Origin: Hydrococcus rivularis NIES-593 | Lineage (GTDB): Bacteria > Cyanobacteriota > Cyanobacteriia > Cyanobacteriales > Microcystaceae | Direction: 5' to 3' | Assembly (NCBI RefSeq): GCF_001904635.1 | Contig: NZ_MRCB01000010.1 | Location: forward strand, 74,105-138,104 | Length of the DNA: 64,000 bases | In this document: positions 43,478-54,651 of the stretch, piece after piece | How positions within the stretch are numbered: position 1 is the stretch's first letter | How the letters are laid out: each line of letters starts with the position of its first letter | The notes under the pieces: generated by a model | Told to the model about the DNA's origin: nothing | The model's input: the letters and a program-made list of their open reading frames with translations, nothing else | Databases searched by the model: none | Program-made: the position numbers and the translations under genes

Positions 43478-45181
43478 GTGAATAAATATCACCTAGCTTC
43501 TATTAATGGAGTAGCTTTACTGTGTTTACTCGCTGGCTCTTTCTTGCCGACAGTGGGACGGGCAAACGCTAATCCAGTAGAGGACGACACGCTTGTGTCC
43601 GAGCCAGAGCCAATGGAACAAGTTACCAGCGTTGAAGAATTGCGAGACGTATCGCCAGATGCATGGGCTTACGAAGCGCTGCAAAGTCTGGTGGAACGCT
43701 ACGGCTGTATTGTAGGTTATCCAGACCAAACCTACCGAGGCAACCGCGCCCTAAGCCGCTGGGAGTTTGCTGCTGGTTTGAACGCTTGTATGAATACGAT
43801 GGAGCGCCTCATCCAGGAAAACGTCGCCGTACTCAAAGAAGATGTCGATACGCTCAAGCGACTGATGCAGGAGTTTGAAGCCGAACTTGCGGCTTTAGGC
43901 GGGCGAGTCGATAATTTAGAAGGTCGCGTATCCTTCCTAGAAGACCATCAGTTCTCGACCACTACCAAACTGAGTGGAGAAGTCATCTTTTCTGTAGCGG
44001 GCGCTACGGGTGGAGAACCCGATAGCGACGATCCCCAGATTACTTTTAACAATCGGGTACGGCTGAACCTGACCACGAGTTTTACTGGGGAAGACGCGCT
44101 GATAACGGGCTTGCAATCTTATAATTTTGGCAGTGGCTTGGGTGGCGGATCGAGCTTTGGAGAAATTCTCTTCCCTAACGACGGCTCAATCCTCAGCGAC
44201 AGTATGGCAAAACTGAATTACGAGCCGCAATTCCCAGGGTTCAATCCACAAAATTTAGAAGCCAATTGCGGTAACAACGATATCTGTCTCTACAAGCTAC
44301 TGTACCTTTTCCCGGTGACCGATAATTTGAGCCTATTTATCGCGCCGATGGTTGAAACTACCGATGCGTTTCCGACCATTATTCCTTTTGCCAGCGAAGG
44401 ACAGGGGGCGATCTCGCGATTTGCTGCGCTTAACCCAGTTCTGCGCGTCTCTGGGGGAACATCTGGAACGGGACTTGCCAGTGCTGGAGGCTTTATTTTT
44501 ACCCCCATTCCTGAAATCGATATTAGAGCGCTCTACGCCAGCGTCAACGCAGCTATCCCAGAAAACGAGGGTTTTCTGGGAGGAACTCCTTTAGGAGCTG
44601 GTTTATTCAACGGCAGTTTTGTCGCTGCGACTCAATTGACGCTCAAGCCGACGGAAACGTTAGATATCGGTCTTAATTATGCCTACAGCTACCATCAGCT
44701 CAACATCTTGGCAACGGGAACGACGGGTGTTTCAACAGGAGTTCTGGGCGATTTGCCCCTGACGACACCAGTCAACATCAACTCGGTTGGGGCAAGCGTA
44801 ACCTGGCGCTTTAGCGACATTGTTCACTTTACCTCCTATGGAGCTTATTTCTTTGTCAAAGAAGCTGGAGGGGATGCCTCTACCCGGTTGCTCAGTTGGA
44901 TGACAGGCTTCTACTTTCCCGATGCGTTTGCTCAAGGCAATTCAGCCGGACTTATCTTCGGACAGCCCCTCTATCGGGTGGATTCAGGCGGTGAGGCGGC
45001 GCTCATCCCGGAAAATGTAGGCGATCGCACTAATCCCTATCACTTAGAGGCTTACTATAATTTTAAGCTTAACGATAATATCAGCATTACCCCAGGCGCT
45101 TTTGTCCTTTTTAACCCGGAAGGAGATGGCGATAACGATACGACTGGGGTATTCGTGTTGCGGACGACTTATACCTTCTAG
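43478..45181 (+). CDS. SLH-domain/OprB-type outer-membrane porin
   Basis: 567 residues beginning with GTG, with AGG-type sequence seven bases upstream. The signal peptide (about 1-31, ending GRANA) precedes an SLH domain (VSPDAWAYEALQSLVERYGCIVGYPD...LSRWEFAAGLNACM) that binds peptidoglycan-linked polymer. A coiled coil (VLKEDVDTLKRLMQEFEAELAALGGRVDNLEGR) and a 16-strand-type OprB beta-barrel follow from about residue 160, ending in the aromatic terminus LRTTYTF needed for outer-membrane insertion. This is the dominant cyanobacterial porin class, often tied to iron or small-solute uptake. No Fur box is visible just before it. Confidence 0.94.
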   Translation: MNKYHLASINGVALLCLLAGSFLPTVGRANANPVEDDTLVSEPEPMEQVTSVEELRDVSPDAWAYEALQSLVERYGCIVGYPDQTYRGNRALSRWEFAAGLNACMNTMERLIQENVAVLKEDVDTLKRLMQEFEAELAALGGRVDNLEGRVSFLEDHQFSTTTKLSGEVIFSVAGATGGEPDSDDPQITFNNRVRLNLTTSFTGEDALITGLQSYNFGSGLGGGSSFGEILFPNDGSILSDSMAKLNYEPQFPGFNPQNLEANCGNNDICLYKLLYLFPVTDNLSLFIAPMVETTDAFPTIIPFASEGQGAISRFAALNPVLRVSGGTSGTGLASAGGFIFTPIPEIDIRALYASVNAAIPENEGFLGGTPLGAGLFNGSFVAATQLTLKPTETLDIGLNYAYSYHQLNILATGTTGVSTGVLGDLPLTTPVNINSVGASVTWRFSDIVHFTSYGAYFFVKEAGGDASTRLLSWMTGFYFPDAFAQGNSAGLIFGQPLYRVDSGGEAALIPENVGDRTNPYHLEAYYNFKLNDNISITPGAFVLFNPEGDGDNDTTGVFVLRTTYTF

Positions 45182-45297
45182 CGATAATTGTGTGAGTCAT
45201 TCTGACTTCCATACGGGCGGGTTTATCCAGAAACTTTAGGGACTGACCAATGGTTAATGGAAAAAACCGCCCCTACAACTAACTCCTATCTTATCTT

Positions 45298-46431
45298 CTA
45301 AGCTGCCTCGGACAAAGACTGAGAATTAACAATAGCCCGATAATAATCCTGTAACTGGCGCGTTGCCGCTGCCCAACCCCAACGTTCTGCTTCCAGGCGA
45401 GCGTTTTGTCGCAACTGCTCTCTTTCTGCTTTGGCTGCTAGCAGGCGCTTAGTAGCTTTAATTGCTCCTTCAGGATCGTCGGGATCGAAGAGATAACCAT
45501 TCACGCCATCGGTGACGATATCGGTAATTCCGCCAGAAGCGGCTGCCACTACGGGACACCCTGCCGCCATTGCTTCTAGCAAGACCAATCCTAGCGTTTC
45601 CGTGCGGGAAGGAAAGATAAACGCATCTGCCGAGGCAAACGCCGAGGCAAGTTCTAATCCCTGGAGGTAGCCGACAAAATGGGTCTGAGTGCCGGCAAAT
45701 AGAGCTTTTAATGCCTCTCGGTGTGGCCCGTCGCCAACAATTGCCAAATGTGCCTCTGGGATGGCTTCTAGGATGGGTTTAATTCGATCGATTTGCTTTT
45801 CTGCCGAGACTCGTCCTACGTATAGTAGAAGCGGACTGTCGGGATGTCCTTGTGAGAGACGCGATCGCATTTGGCGAGAGGCGAGATGGGGTTGGAACAT
45901 CTCTGTATCGACTCCTCGCTGCCACAAGTTTACCCTTTCGATACCGCGACCTGTCAATTCCCGTACCATTGCCGTTGAGGTACAAAGATTGAGATGAGCT
46001 TGATTGTGTGCCAATTTGAGCAACTCCCACAACAGCCCTTCAAGGGATCCGAGTCCGTAGTGCTGTAAATACTGGGGCAGATGGGTGTGGTAGGAGGCGA
46101 CCAGGGGAATATTGAGCGTTTTAGCATAATAAATCCCGCCTATTCCTAAAACGGCAGGATTGACCACATGAATCAAATCTGGCTTGAATCTCTCCAGAAC
46201 TCGGCGAAGGCTCGGTCTGGGAATCGCTAGTTTCAATTCGGGATACATTGGCAGTGGAATGCCCGATACGCCGTGAATTTTGGCTCCTTTATATTCTCTC
46301 ATTCCGCCGTCGGGACAGAAGACTAAAACGCGATCGCCGTGGCGTTGCAAGTGTTCGACTGTATGGCGCAAGCGAGTGACAATTCCGTCAATTTTAGGTA
46401 AAAATGTCTCGGTGAATAAAGCGATTCTCAT
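45298..46431 (-). CDS. sqdX: sulfoquinovosyltransferase
   Basis: 377 residues, GT4 family with a GT-B fold. It starts MRIALFTETFLPKIDGIVTRLRHTVEHL, has SYHTHLPQYLQHYGLG, and in the donor-binding half LYVGRVSAEKQ and FPSRTETLGLVLLEAMAAG. These parts match SqdX, which moves sulfoquinovose from UDP-sulfoquinovose to diacylglycerol to form SQDG, a thylakoid lipid. The gene follows sqdB by 81 bp on the same strand, with a stem-loop in the gap, as a two-step pathway pair. A generic GT4 is unlikely given this partner. Confidence 0.93.
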   Translation of the reverse strand: MRIALFTETFLPKIDGIVTRLRHTVEHLQRHGDRVLVFCPDGGMREYKGAKIHGVSGIPLPMYPELKLAIPRPSLRRVLERFKPDLIHVVNPAVLGIGGIYYAKTLNIPLVASYHTHLPQYLQHYGLGSLEGLLWELLKLAHNQAHLNLCTSTAMVRELTGRGIERVNLWQRGVDTEMFQPHLASRQMRSRLSQGHPDSPLLLYVGRVSAEKQIDRIKPILEAIPEAHLAIVGDGPHREALKALFAGTQTHFVGYLQGLELASAFASADAFIFPSRTETLGLVLLEAMAAGCPVVAAASGGITDIVTDGVNGYLFDPDDPEGAIKATKRLLAAKAEREQLRQNARLEAERWGWAAATRQLQDYYRAIVNSQSLSEAA

Positions 46432-46462
46432 AAGCAGTTATTAGTGACCAGCGATCGGTAAC

Positions 46463-46494
46463 CAGTAGGGGCGATCCGCGAATCGCCCCTACTG
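46463..46494. repeat. 13-bp perfect stem-loop between sqdB and sqdX
   Basis: The arms CAGTAGGGGCGAT and ATCGCCCCTACTG pair exactly with a 6-base loop (CCGCGA). This is a well-known cyanobacterial palindrome. Inside an operon it could modulate downstream expression or mRNA stability. Confidence 0.75.
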
Positions 46495-46512
46495 TATGTA
46501 TGTCGATGAAAT

Positions 46513-47673
<1,161 letters not shown>

Positions 47674-47836
47674 TCAATAAAAATTTATTTTCCGATCTTA
47701 GGTGGAAGATAGTCCGCCGTACAACGACGGAGGCTGCTTCCACTTCTTCGTAAATGTATCAGGAATTGGTACCTTCTAAACCAAAGATGTTAAATAGTGT
47801 TGCGAATCGACCCTTGGCTCGACTTGATAAAAGAAT

Positions 47837-48775
47837 TCAGACTTCGGATGCGTCTTCATTTCGACCAAGCAACCAACCCAAACCCGCCCCAATCGCCTCC
47901 GTCAGCAGCGCTATCAAACGGTATACAATTACAGCGCCCAGGACGACGCTGGGTTCTACTACCCTATCTAACAAACCAAGGGCAGTTGCCTCAAAAACGC
48001 CAACTCCGCCAGAGATGGGCGACACGATTCCCAATGCCCAAGCCAAGCTAAATCCGCTTGCTAGCGGGATGATTGCTACTGGGCGAACCGGAGTAAAGAT
48101 CGCAACCGTCAACAAAAAGCCGACGCTTCGCAGCGCTAAAAATAAACACTGTCCTAAAATTACCCGCCAGGGATAAGATTGCATGCGAGGTCGAGTCCAT
48201 TGGGAGCGGGCTAATTTATTGAAGAGCCTTTGCAGCATTAGCGCATTAGGCAGTTGCTCGATCCAACTAAAAACGCGATCGAATACGAATGGATGAACGC
48301 TGACGAGAATGCAAGCCAAACCAAGACTGCACAGTCTTTGTAATGTCGGGTCGGCAGCAATTAACAGCCCGAATATCATTCCTGCTGCCGCGATATAGAC
48401 AGATTGTAAAAGGACGCTAGCGAACGCGACTGTTACGGGGATTCCTAGCTTGCGAGCCGCTACCAGCCGACCATAAGTTTGCCAAATATCGCCGGGTAGA
48501 TATTTAGCAATTTCAGTTTTGATGAAAATGATTGTTGCCCATCGCCAAGGAACCGGATACTGTAAATTTCTTAAAATCTCGCCCCACACAACTCCCGACC
48601 AACAGTGAGACAGGATAGAAACTGCCACTGCCACAATGACGTACCACCAAGTTTCCTTATCAAGCTCAAGGCTTTGGACTTCTCGCCAGTTATCGTAGAG
48701 AGCTTGACCGACAACGATCGCGGTGAAGATAATGATACACCATTGAAACAGAGAGCTGAGATGTTTAGATTTCAT
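47837..48775 (-). CDS. lysylphosphatidylglycerol-synthase-like (UPF0104) membrane protein
   Basis: 312 residues with about eight transmembrane helices. The run WRWATIIFIKTEIAKYLPGDIWQTYGRLVAARKLG and the C-terminal IPLASGFSLAWALGIVSPISGGVGVFEA follow the flippase-like membrane domain of MprF/AglD proteins. It has no synthase domain. Stand-alone members may flip or transfer lipids; the substrate is not known. The gene is 61 bp from another possible transcript only on the other side, so it stands by itself upstream of sqdB by 169 bp. Confidence 0.82.
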   Translation of the reverse strand: MKSKHLSSLFQWCIIIFTAIVVGQALYDNWREVQSLELDKETWWYVIVAVAVSILSHCWSGVVWGEILRNLQYPVPWRWATIIFIKTEIAKYLPGDIWQTYGRLVAARKLGIPVTVAFASVLLQSVYIAAAGMIFGLLIAADPTLQRLCSLGLACILVSVHPFVFDRVFSWIEQLPNALMLQRLFNKLARSQWTRPRMQSYPWRVILGQCLFLALRSVGFLLTVAIFTPVRPVAIIPLASGFSLAWALGIVSPISGGVGVFEATALGLLDRVVEPSVVLGAVIVYRLIALLTEAIGAGLGWLLGRNEDASEV

Positions 48776-49075
48776 CGATGTCGGTCTTGCTGGGAAGGTT
48801 TTCTCTCGATCTTTTCATCATTACCGGGCTGCTGCTTTTTGGTTTTCTGTAATGGGATGAGGCAAGATTTAGGTTCCTATCACCAAAATAACCGTAATAG
48901 TTAAGAGTTGCGAACCTGTCGTAGAAACGACATCTGCTTGCGATTGGCTAAAAAGGCAAAATTTCGCTTGCGCTTAACCTAAAACAGAACCGTTAAAATG
49001 AAATCAGCTGGCACATTTAAAGATTTTAAAACTTTGTGGCAATATACGCCAAAATATGCTATCAGCGGGGAAAAA

Positions 49076-49891
49076 ATGAAATTTGCTCGGCAACACGCAA
49101 TTATTACTGGCGGTTCTAGCGGCATTGGCAAAGCGACGGCTAAATTACTTGCCAGCAAAGGGGCTAACATCTCAATTATTGCCCGCGATCGCGCCAAATT
49201 AGAAGCAGCAAAATCGGAAATTGAAGCAGCCAAAATTCATTCCAAGCAGCAGATTTTTTCGGTTGAAGCTGATGTAGCACAAAGAAGTCAAATAGAACAA
49301 GCCATACAAACTTGTATTGCAACCGGAGGAACTCCCGATATTTTAATAACTTCTGCTGGAATTGCAAGCCCTGGTTATTTTCAGGAAGTGCCGATTGAAG
49401 TTTTTGAACGTACTATGGCAATTAATTATTTTGGCTCGCTTTATAGTATTAAAGCCGTATTGCCAAGTATGGAAAAACAAAAAAAAGGTCAGATCGTGCT
49501 AATCTCTTCTGGAGCGGGATTAATTGGTATTTATGGTTATACGCCTTACAGTCCGAGTAAATTTGCTTTGAGGGGATTAGCAGAGTCTTTACGAGGCGAA
49601 TTAAAACCATTAGGCATTCAGATTTCTATTGTCTATCCTCCCGATACGGATACGCCTCAATTAGAAATAGAAAATAAAAGCAAACCCTTGGAAACAAAAT
49701 TGATTACTCGAACCGCTCAAACTTGGAGTGCCCAAGCAGTTGCTCGCGAAATTGTTAGAGGAATCGAGACCAAAAAATTTGCGATCGCGCCTGGTTCGGA
49801 GATGGCAATCTTAGGACGATTTCATAGTCTGATCGCGCCGGGATTGAATTGGTATTTCGATCGCATTGTCGCTAAAGTCAAAAAACAGTAA
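49076..49891 (+). CDS. short-chain dehydrogenase/reductase, 3-ketodihydrosphingosine-reductase-like
   Basis: 271 residues from the ATG at 49076, which has GGGGAAAAA directly before it; the frame is open back to 48998. TGGSSGIGKATA is the NADP motif, and NITVS-like strands with YTPYSPSKFALRG give the catalytic Tyr-x3-Lys. IVYPPDTDTPQLEIENKSKP and the C-terminal SEMAILGRFHSLIAPGLNWYFD follow the 3-ketodihydrosphingosine reductase type. Whether this organism makes sphingoid bases is unknown, so a role in another lipid or keto-acyl substrate is possible. It lies 62 bp before folK, and the stretch between contains low-complexity repeats. Confidence 0.85.
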   Translation: MKFARQHAIITGGSSGIGKATAKLLASKGANISIIARDRAKLEAAKSEIEAAKIHSKQQIFSVEADVAQRSQIEQAIQTCIATGGTPDILITSAGIASPGYFQEVPIEVFERTMAINYFGSLYSIKAVLPSMEKQKKGQIVLISSGAGLIGIYGYTPYSPSKFALRGLAESLRGELKPLGIQISIVYPPDTDTPQLEIENKSKPLETKLITRTAQTWSAQAVAREIVRGIETKKFAIAPGSEMAILGRFHSLIAPGLNWYFDRIVAKVKKQ

Positions 49892-49953
49892 CTACTAACT
49901 ACTAACCACTAACTAATCCCCAATCAAAAGGCAAAAGTCAGAAGGGATCGATC

Positions 49954-50448
49954 ATGAAAATTGCTAAATGCGCGATCGCACTCGGAAGCAATCTAGGCAA
50001 TTCTTATACCATTTTAGAATCTAGCCTCGAAATTCTGGCACAAACTCCTAAAATTACGCTTAAATCTCATTCTAGTTGGTATAGAACCGCTCCGATCGGT
50101 CCCCCACAACCAGATTATCTCAATGGCTGCGCTTTACTCGAAGTTCGACTGACTCCCGAAGAATTGTTAAACATTTTACTCAATATCGAACGCCAATTTG
50201 GTCGCGTGCGTCAGGAACGATGGGGACCGAGAACGCTAGACTTAGACTTACTGTTGTATGACGATCTCATTCTGGATACGTCTAACCTACAGATTCCTCA
50301 CCCAAGGATGCGCGAAAGAGCATTTGTACTCGTACCTTTAGCAGAAATTGCGTCAGATTGGATCGATCCGGTATCGAAAAAAGCGATCGCGCAACTTCTT
50401 GAAGAGGTAAACTGTTCTGGGGTTATCCGACAACTGATAACTAATTAA
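49954..50448 (+). CDS. folK: 2-amino-4-hydroxy-6-hydroxymethyldihydropteridine pyrophosphokinase
   Basis: 164 residues. ALGSNLGNSYTILESSL is the start motif; WGPRTLDLDLLLYDDL is the ATP/Mg-binding signature; IPHPRMRERAFVLVPLAEI follows. It transfers pyrophosphate from ATP to the pterin, the step before dihydropteroate synthase in folate synthesis. It is 12 bp before the Nudix gene on the same strand, so both likely share a transcript. Confidence 0.97.
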   Translation: MKIAKCAIALGSNLGNSYTILESSLEILAQTPKITLKSHSSWYRTAPIGPPQPDYLNGCALLEVRLTPEELLNILLNIERQFGRVRQERWGPRTLDLDLLLYDDLILDTSNLQIPHPRMRERAFVLVPLAEIASDWIDPVSKKAIAQLLEEVNCSGVIRQLITN

Positions 50449-50460
50449 AAATAACCGATT

Positions 50461-51009
50461 ATGTCGCTAGGTCAAGAACCGCCAGAAATTCTACAACAAC
50501 GCCTGTTTTACAAAGGTCGTAAATTCGATTTTGAAGTTAGTAGACTCCGCTTGCCGATAGGGGTTGAGGGAGATTGGGAATGCGTTCGCCATCCCGGCGG
50601 TGCGCTAGCCGTTCCCGTCACGAGCGAGGGTAAACTGGTATTGGTGCGACAGTATCGTTTTACGGTTGAAGGACGACTCTTGGAGTTCCCTGCGGGTACG
50701 GTAGAACCCAACGAAGATCCTGCCGAAACGATTAAGAGAGAAATTGAGGAAGAAACTGGCTATCGTGCAAGTAGATGGCGATCGCTAGGAAAATTTGCGC
50801 TTGCACCAGGATATTCCGATGAATATATCTATGCGTTTTTGGCACAAGATTTGCAACAATTAGAACAACCACCCGAACAGGATGATGATGAGGATATTGA
50901 GGTAGTTTTAATGAGTCCTCTGGAATTAGAAAAAGCGATTTTAGCTGGCGAACCCGTGGATGCTAAATCAATTTGTAGCTTTTTCTTGGCACGTCCGTTT
51001 TTAGGGTAA
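50461..51009 (+). CDS. Nudix hydrolase (ADP-ribose pyrophosphatase type)
   Basis: 182 residues. The Nudix box GTVEPNEDPAETIKREIEEE then TGY matches the G-x5-E-x7-REUxEExGU pattern in full. QYRFTVEGRLLEFPAG before it and the long loop after it are those of ADP-ribose pyrophosphatases. It would hydrolyse ADP-ribose or related sugar nucleotides. It follows folK closely, an arrangement seen in other cyanobacteria as far as I recall. Confidence 0.9.
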   Translation: MSLGQEPPEILQQRLFYKGRKFDFEVSRLRLPIGVEGDWECVRHPGGALAVPVTSEGKLVLVRQYRFTVEGRLLEFPAGTVEPNEDPAETIKREIEEETGYRASRWRSLGKFALAPGYSDEYIYAFLAQDLQQLEQPPEQDDDEDIEVVLMSPLELEKAILAGEPVDAKSICSFFLARPFLG

Positions 51010-51080
51010 TCTCGCCTAGAAAAAATTATAAAAAGTTAGTTATCTTAGGCTTGCGATCGCGTTTCTAGTTGGTAAATTTA

Positions 51081-51125
51081 TTTCGGTTTCACGCAAAGAG
51101 GCAAAGGCGCAAAGTTAAACCGAAA
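51081..51125. repeat. TTTCGGTTT hairpin with CACGCAAAG repeat core
   Basis: The arms TTTCGGTTT and AAACCGAAA flank CACGCAAAGAGGCAAAGG and more of the same style. It is a common bacterial intergenic element. It lies between the Nudix and photolyase genes. Confidence 0.6.
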
Positions 51126-51240
51126 TTAAGCTGCGATAACCTCTTTTCAAGATCTTTTTTAGTTCCTAGAAAAAGATCGATAGGGAAATAATATACGATT
51201 AAGTTTTAAAAGAGTCGATCGAGTAATTGAGAATCTATTT

Positions 51241-52674
51241 ATGTCTGATTTAATCCTCTTCTGGCACCGCCGCGATTTACGAATTTCCGACAATATAGGA
51301 TTAGCTGCTGCCCGTCAAAAAAGTTCTAGAGTAGTTGGTGTATTTTGTCTGGATCGCAATCTACTAGAACGCGACGATATTGCACCTGCTAGAGTAACTT
51401 ACATGATAGGTTGCTTACAAGAATTACAGCAAAAGTATGTTCGAGCAGGCAGTCAATTACTGATTGTCCAAGGCGATCCAAATCAAACAATTCCTGCTTT
51501 AGCAGAAGCTTTAAAAGTTCAATCTGTATTCTTTAATTTAGATATAGAACCCTACGCCAAACAACGAGACGAGGAAGTCAAAAAAACGCTTCAAGAAAAA
51601 GAAATTGCTGTTGAAACTTTCTGGGATCAGTTACTCGAAACTCCCGGAAAAATTGTTACTCAATCTGGTAATCCTTATACAGTTTACAGTCCCTTTTGGA
51701 GAAATTGGAGTCAACAATCCAAACAATCTCCCGTTCGAGATTTAGAAAATGTCAAAGGATTAACGAACCAAGAAATTGCTATTGCTAAAAAAGTAGGTGT
51801 AATTGAATTACCAACAGCAAAAGATTTAGGGTTTATTTGGGACAATCCCCTACTACTCACACCAGGAGAAACCGCCGCACAGAAAAGATTAGCTGAATTT
51901 TGCGATCGCGCAATTTATGAATATAAAGAGCAAAGAAATTTTCCTGCTATTGATGGAACATCTCGACTGAGTGCCGCACTTAAATTTGGCGCAATTGGCA
52001 TTCGGACTGTTTGGCAAGCTACGATTGAGGCTAGGGAAAATAGCCGCAGCGATGAAGCTAGCGACAGCATTCAATCTTGGCAACAAGAGTTAGCTTGGAG
52101 AGAATTTTATCAACACTGTCTTTATTTTTTCCCAGAATTAGCACAAGGAGCTTATCGAAAAAACTTCAAAAATTTCTCTTGGGAAAATAACGAAGACTAT
52201 TTTCAAGCTTGGTGCGAAGGAAAAACCGGATATCCCATCGTTGATGCGGCTATGAGACAGTTAAACGAAACGGGATGGATGCACAATCGCTGTCGTATGA
52301 TCGTCGCCAGTTTTCTCACCAAAGATTTGCTGATTAATCCGCAGTTGGGAGAAAAATATTTCATGCAAAAACTCTATGACGGGGATTTAGCAGCTAATAA
52401 TGGAGGTTGGCAGTGGAGTGCTTCGAGTGGCATGGATCCCAAACCATTGCGCATTTTTAATCCTGCCAGTCAGTCACAAAAATTCGATCCAGAAGCAGAA
52501 TATATTCGGCAATGGTTGCCCGAATTAAGTTCGATAGATACCGAATATTTAGTGACGGGTAAAATTCCCGACTCAGAACGCGATCGCTGCGGTTATCCTC
52601 AACCAATTGTAGACCACAATAGGCAACAAAAAGAATTTAAACGACGCTATCAGCTAATTCAAACTACTTCCTAA
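51241..52674 (+). CDS. phr: deoxyribodipyrimidine photolyase (CPD class I)
   Basis: 477 residues. The N-terminal antenna domain ([20 protein letters not shown]) and the FAD-binding C-terminal domain are complete. [36 protein letters not shown] and [19 protein letters not shown] bind FAD and the lesion. It is closest to the 8-HDF-type class I enzymes of cyanobacteria. It uses blue light to split pyrimidine dimers. The gene ends eight bases before the stop of the convergent 8-TM gene. Confidence 0.95.
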   Translation: MSDLILFWHRRDLRISDNIGLAAARQKSSRVVGVFCLDRNLLERDDIAPARVTYMIGCLQELQQKYVRAGSQLLIVQGDPNQTIPALAEALKVQSVFFNLDIEPYAKQRDEEVKKTLQEKEIAVETFWDQLLETPGKIVTQSGNPYTVYSPFWRNWSQQSKQSPVRDLENVKGLTNQEIAIAKKVGVIELPTAKDLGFIWDNPLLLTPGETAAQKRLAEFCDRAIYEYKEQRNFPAIDGTSRLSAALKFGAIGIRTVWQATIEARENSRSDEASDSIQSWQQELAWREFYQHCLYFFPELAQGAYRKNFKNFSWENNEDYFQAWCEGKTGYPIVDAAMRQLNETGWMHNRCRMIVASFLTKDLLINPQLGEKYFMQKLYDGDLAANNGGWQWSASSGMDPKPLRIFNPASQSQKFDPEAEYIRQWLPELSSIDTEYLVTGKIPDSERDRCGYPQPIVDHNRQQKEFKRRYQLIQTTS

Positions 52675-52682
52675 TTAAGCCG

Positions 52683-53636
52683 CTAGTTCCGACGACAGCG
52701 CAGAGAAATTGATAAATCATATTCTAGGGCGGCTGCGATACCAAACAGAATGGTACTAAATACCCAAAGGGTATCTAAAAGACCGCCAGTTTCAAAATTG
52801 CCGCGCGCTGCGACGTAAGCATATCGGACATCGGCAATATAAAGTAATAAAGCCGCGATCGTAACGACTAGCCAAGTCCGAGAAAATTGACCGCCCCAAA
52901 AGGTTAACACCAAAGTCCCGGAGAGAACTAACAAAATAACATCTAGGACTACGTAGAATAGGCTTGTAAGCTCAGCCGATGGCTTGAGCATCTCTTCTAC
53001 CCCTAAAACCCATTCCGGTGCTTCTTTCTCGGCAATAGGAGAAGCGCTATCTTGCGCTACAGTTGTTGAAGGGTTTGAAGCAATAACCGTTTGCTCGACA
53101 ACAGGCGAAGTTACGGCTAGCTGCGCTTGCGAAGATTCGGGTAGGAACGCACTTATCCAACCCAGCCAAATTCCCAAAATCGCGATCGCACTAATCACTC
53201 CATATTGCCAGGTTTTAAGCGTTATTCTTCTTGCTCTGAGTGCTAAAATCATTCCCCAAAGAAGCAATAGGTAAGAAACGATATAGACGGGGTCTGCTAA
53301 AGACACTTCCGGAGATCGTTGCAGAATTAACTCCCAGTAGCCAAAAATTAAGTTAGCAAGAAAGTAGAACGCACTTCTCAAACCAAACAATAACCAGATC
53401 TTGCGATCGCTAATAATCTCAGGAAGCCGCCAATCGATCAGACACAACCAAGCAACTCCTAGATGAGCGACTCCTTCAAAAATATAATTCAGAATTACGT
53501 ACCACTGAGGAACCCCCTCTCCTGGCAAGGGCATGCCATAAATAATGCCAAAATAAAAGGAGATCAGTCCCCAAATAATCCCCACCATAATAACTACGAT
53601 TGGAGATGGGGCGAATGCAGGTAGCGATTTTTTCAT
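52683..53636 (-). CDS. 8-TM membrane protein, paralog C of a triplet
   Basis: 317 residues from the ATG at 53636 (MKKSLPAFAPS), although the frame is open to 53690. About eight transmembrane helices are visible. Shared motifs with the next two genes are FGMPLPGxxVPxWY after helix 1, SLADPxYxxSYLLLLWGM in helix 4, FWGGxFSRTW between helices 6 and 7, and LLLYIADxRYAYVxARGNFETGGLLDTLW in helices 7-8. A 50-residue loop between helices 5 and 6 is Ser/Thr/Val-rich. The helix pattern resembles the membrane part of many GGDEF or kinase sensors, but no output domain is present. It is the last gene of the four-gene unit. Confidence 0.75.
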   Translation of the reverse strand: MKKSLPAFAPSPIVVIMVGIIWGLISFYFGIIYGMPLPGEGVPQWYVILNYIFEGVAHLGVAWLCLIDWRLPEIISDRKIWLLFGLRSAFYFLANLIFGYWELILQRSPEVSLADPVYIVSYLLLLWGMILALRARRITLKTWQYGVISAIAILGIWLGWISAFLPESSQAQLAVTSPVVEQTVIASNPSTTVAQDSASPIAEKEAPEWVLGVEEMLKPSAELTSLFYVVLDVILLVLSGTLVLTFWGGQFSRTWLVVTIAALLLYIADVRYAYVAARGNFETGGLLDTLWVFSTILFGIAAALEYDLSISLRCRRN

Positions 53637-53745
53637 GGGATGTTTCTTTCCACCTTCCAAAAATGCGTATTTAATTTGCATTTCATGCACTTGCTTAATA
53701 TTTATAGCAAAAGATTACAGGTAGAAAATTAAATAATCGAAAAAC

Positions 53746-54636
53746 TTAAGATCGACGGCGGCGCGATCGCGTTGAGATTTCGTATTCCCAGGCTGCGCCA
53801 ACGCCAAAAAAGATAGCGCTCAACGTCCAGAACGTATCGATGATACTGTTAGTTTCATAATCGGTGCGCGTGGCAACGTAGGCAAAGTGCATGTCGGCAA
53901 TGTAGAGCAAGAGGGCGGCTAAGGCAATTAAAGTCCAAGTTCGAGAAAATCGGCCTCCCCAAAAGTTCAACCAAAGCGTGGCAGCCATAATTAACAACAG
54001 GACATCATAAACGATGTAAAGCCAGCTTAAAATCACGATGGATGGCTCTAATGTTTTTTCTATTCCCAGAACCCAGTCGGGAACTTCTTTACCAGCAGAA
54101 GCCATAAAAATCTGTTCTAGAGTAGCGGAATCGTCATCATAGGGAGTAGCAATCTGCCAGCCAAATCCAATGGCGCTCGCTGCTACCGCTGCCAGTACTA
54201 CCCACTGCCAAACTTTTAGATTGAGACCTCTAGACTTGAGTGCTAGAAACATTCCCCAGAGTAGCAATAGATAAGAAACCATATAAAATGGATCTGCCAA
54301 AGACACGTTGGGAGAGCGTTCTAGCCCTATCTCCCAATACATAAAGATAAGGCTAGCAATTAAGTAAAGCAAAGTTCCCAGGCCAAGAAATAACCAGACG
54401 TTGCGATCGCTAATAATCTGAGGTAAGCGCCAGTTTCTCAAACACAGCAAGCTAGCTCCCAGAAAAGCTCCCTCTTCTAGAATGAAAGAAACGATCGAAT
54501 ACCACCTTGGCACCTTGTCTCCCGGCAGAGGCATGCCAAACGCTAGCGCCAAGTAAACTGTCAGCAATGCCCATAAGGTTCCGATTAAAACGACCGAGCT
54601 AAAACTTGGGGAAAACTGGAAAGAGGGTCTTTTCAT
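53746..54636 (-). CDS. 8-TM membrane protein, paralog B of a triplet
   Basis: 296 residues with the same eight-helix layout. It differs from A and C at several shared sites: KVPRWYSIVSFILEEGA, VSLADPFYMVSYLLLLWGM, and FAYVATRTDYETNSIIDTFW, where the Gly-Gly of the others is Asn-Ser. The periplasmic loop is shorter (about 40 residues, with DDDSATLEQIF). It starts 15 bp after the end of paralog A, so the genes are tightly coupled. No catalytic residues are recognised. Confidence 0.75.
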   Translation of the reverse strand: MKRPSFQFSPSFSSVVLIGTLWALLTVYLALAFGMPLPGDKVPRWYSIVSFILEEGAFLGASLLCLRNWRLPQIISDRNVWLFLGLGTLLYLIASLIFMYWEIGLERSPNVSLADPFYMVSYLLLLWGMFLALKSRGLNLKVWQWVVLAAVAASAIGFGWQIATPYDDDSATLEQIFMASAGKEVPDWVLGIEKTLEPSIVILSWLYIVYDVLLLIMAATLWLNFWGGRFSRTWTLIALAALLLYIADMHFAYVATRTDYETNSIIDTFWTLSAIFFGVGAAWEYEISTRSRRRRS

Positions 54637-54651
54637 CTGCTTTTAGCGCCG

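Noticed and set aside
45215..45273. terminator between the porin and sqdX genes
   Set aside because: The GGGCGGGTTT and AAACCGCCCC arms pair only with a bulge and are far apart, with no T run; it looks more like a common intergenic repeat.
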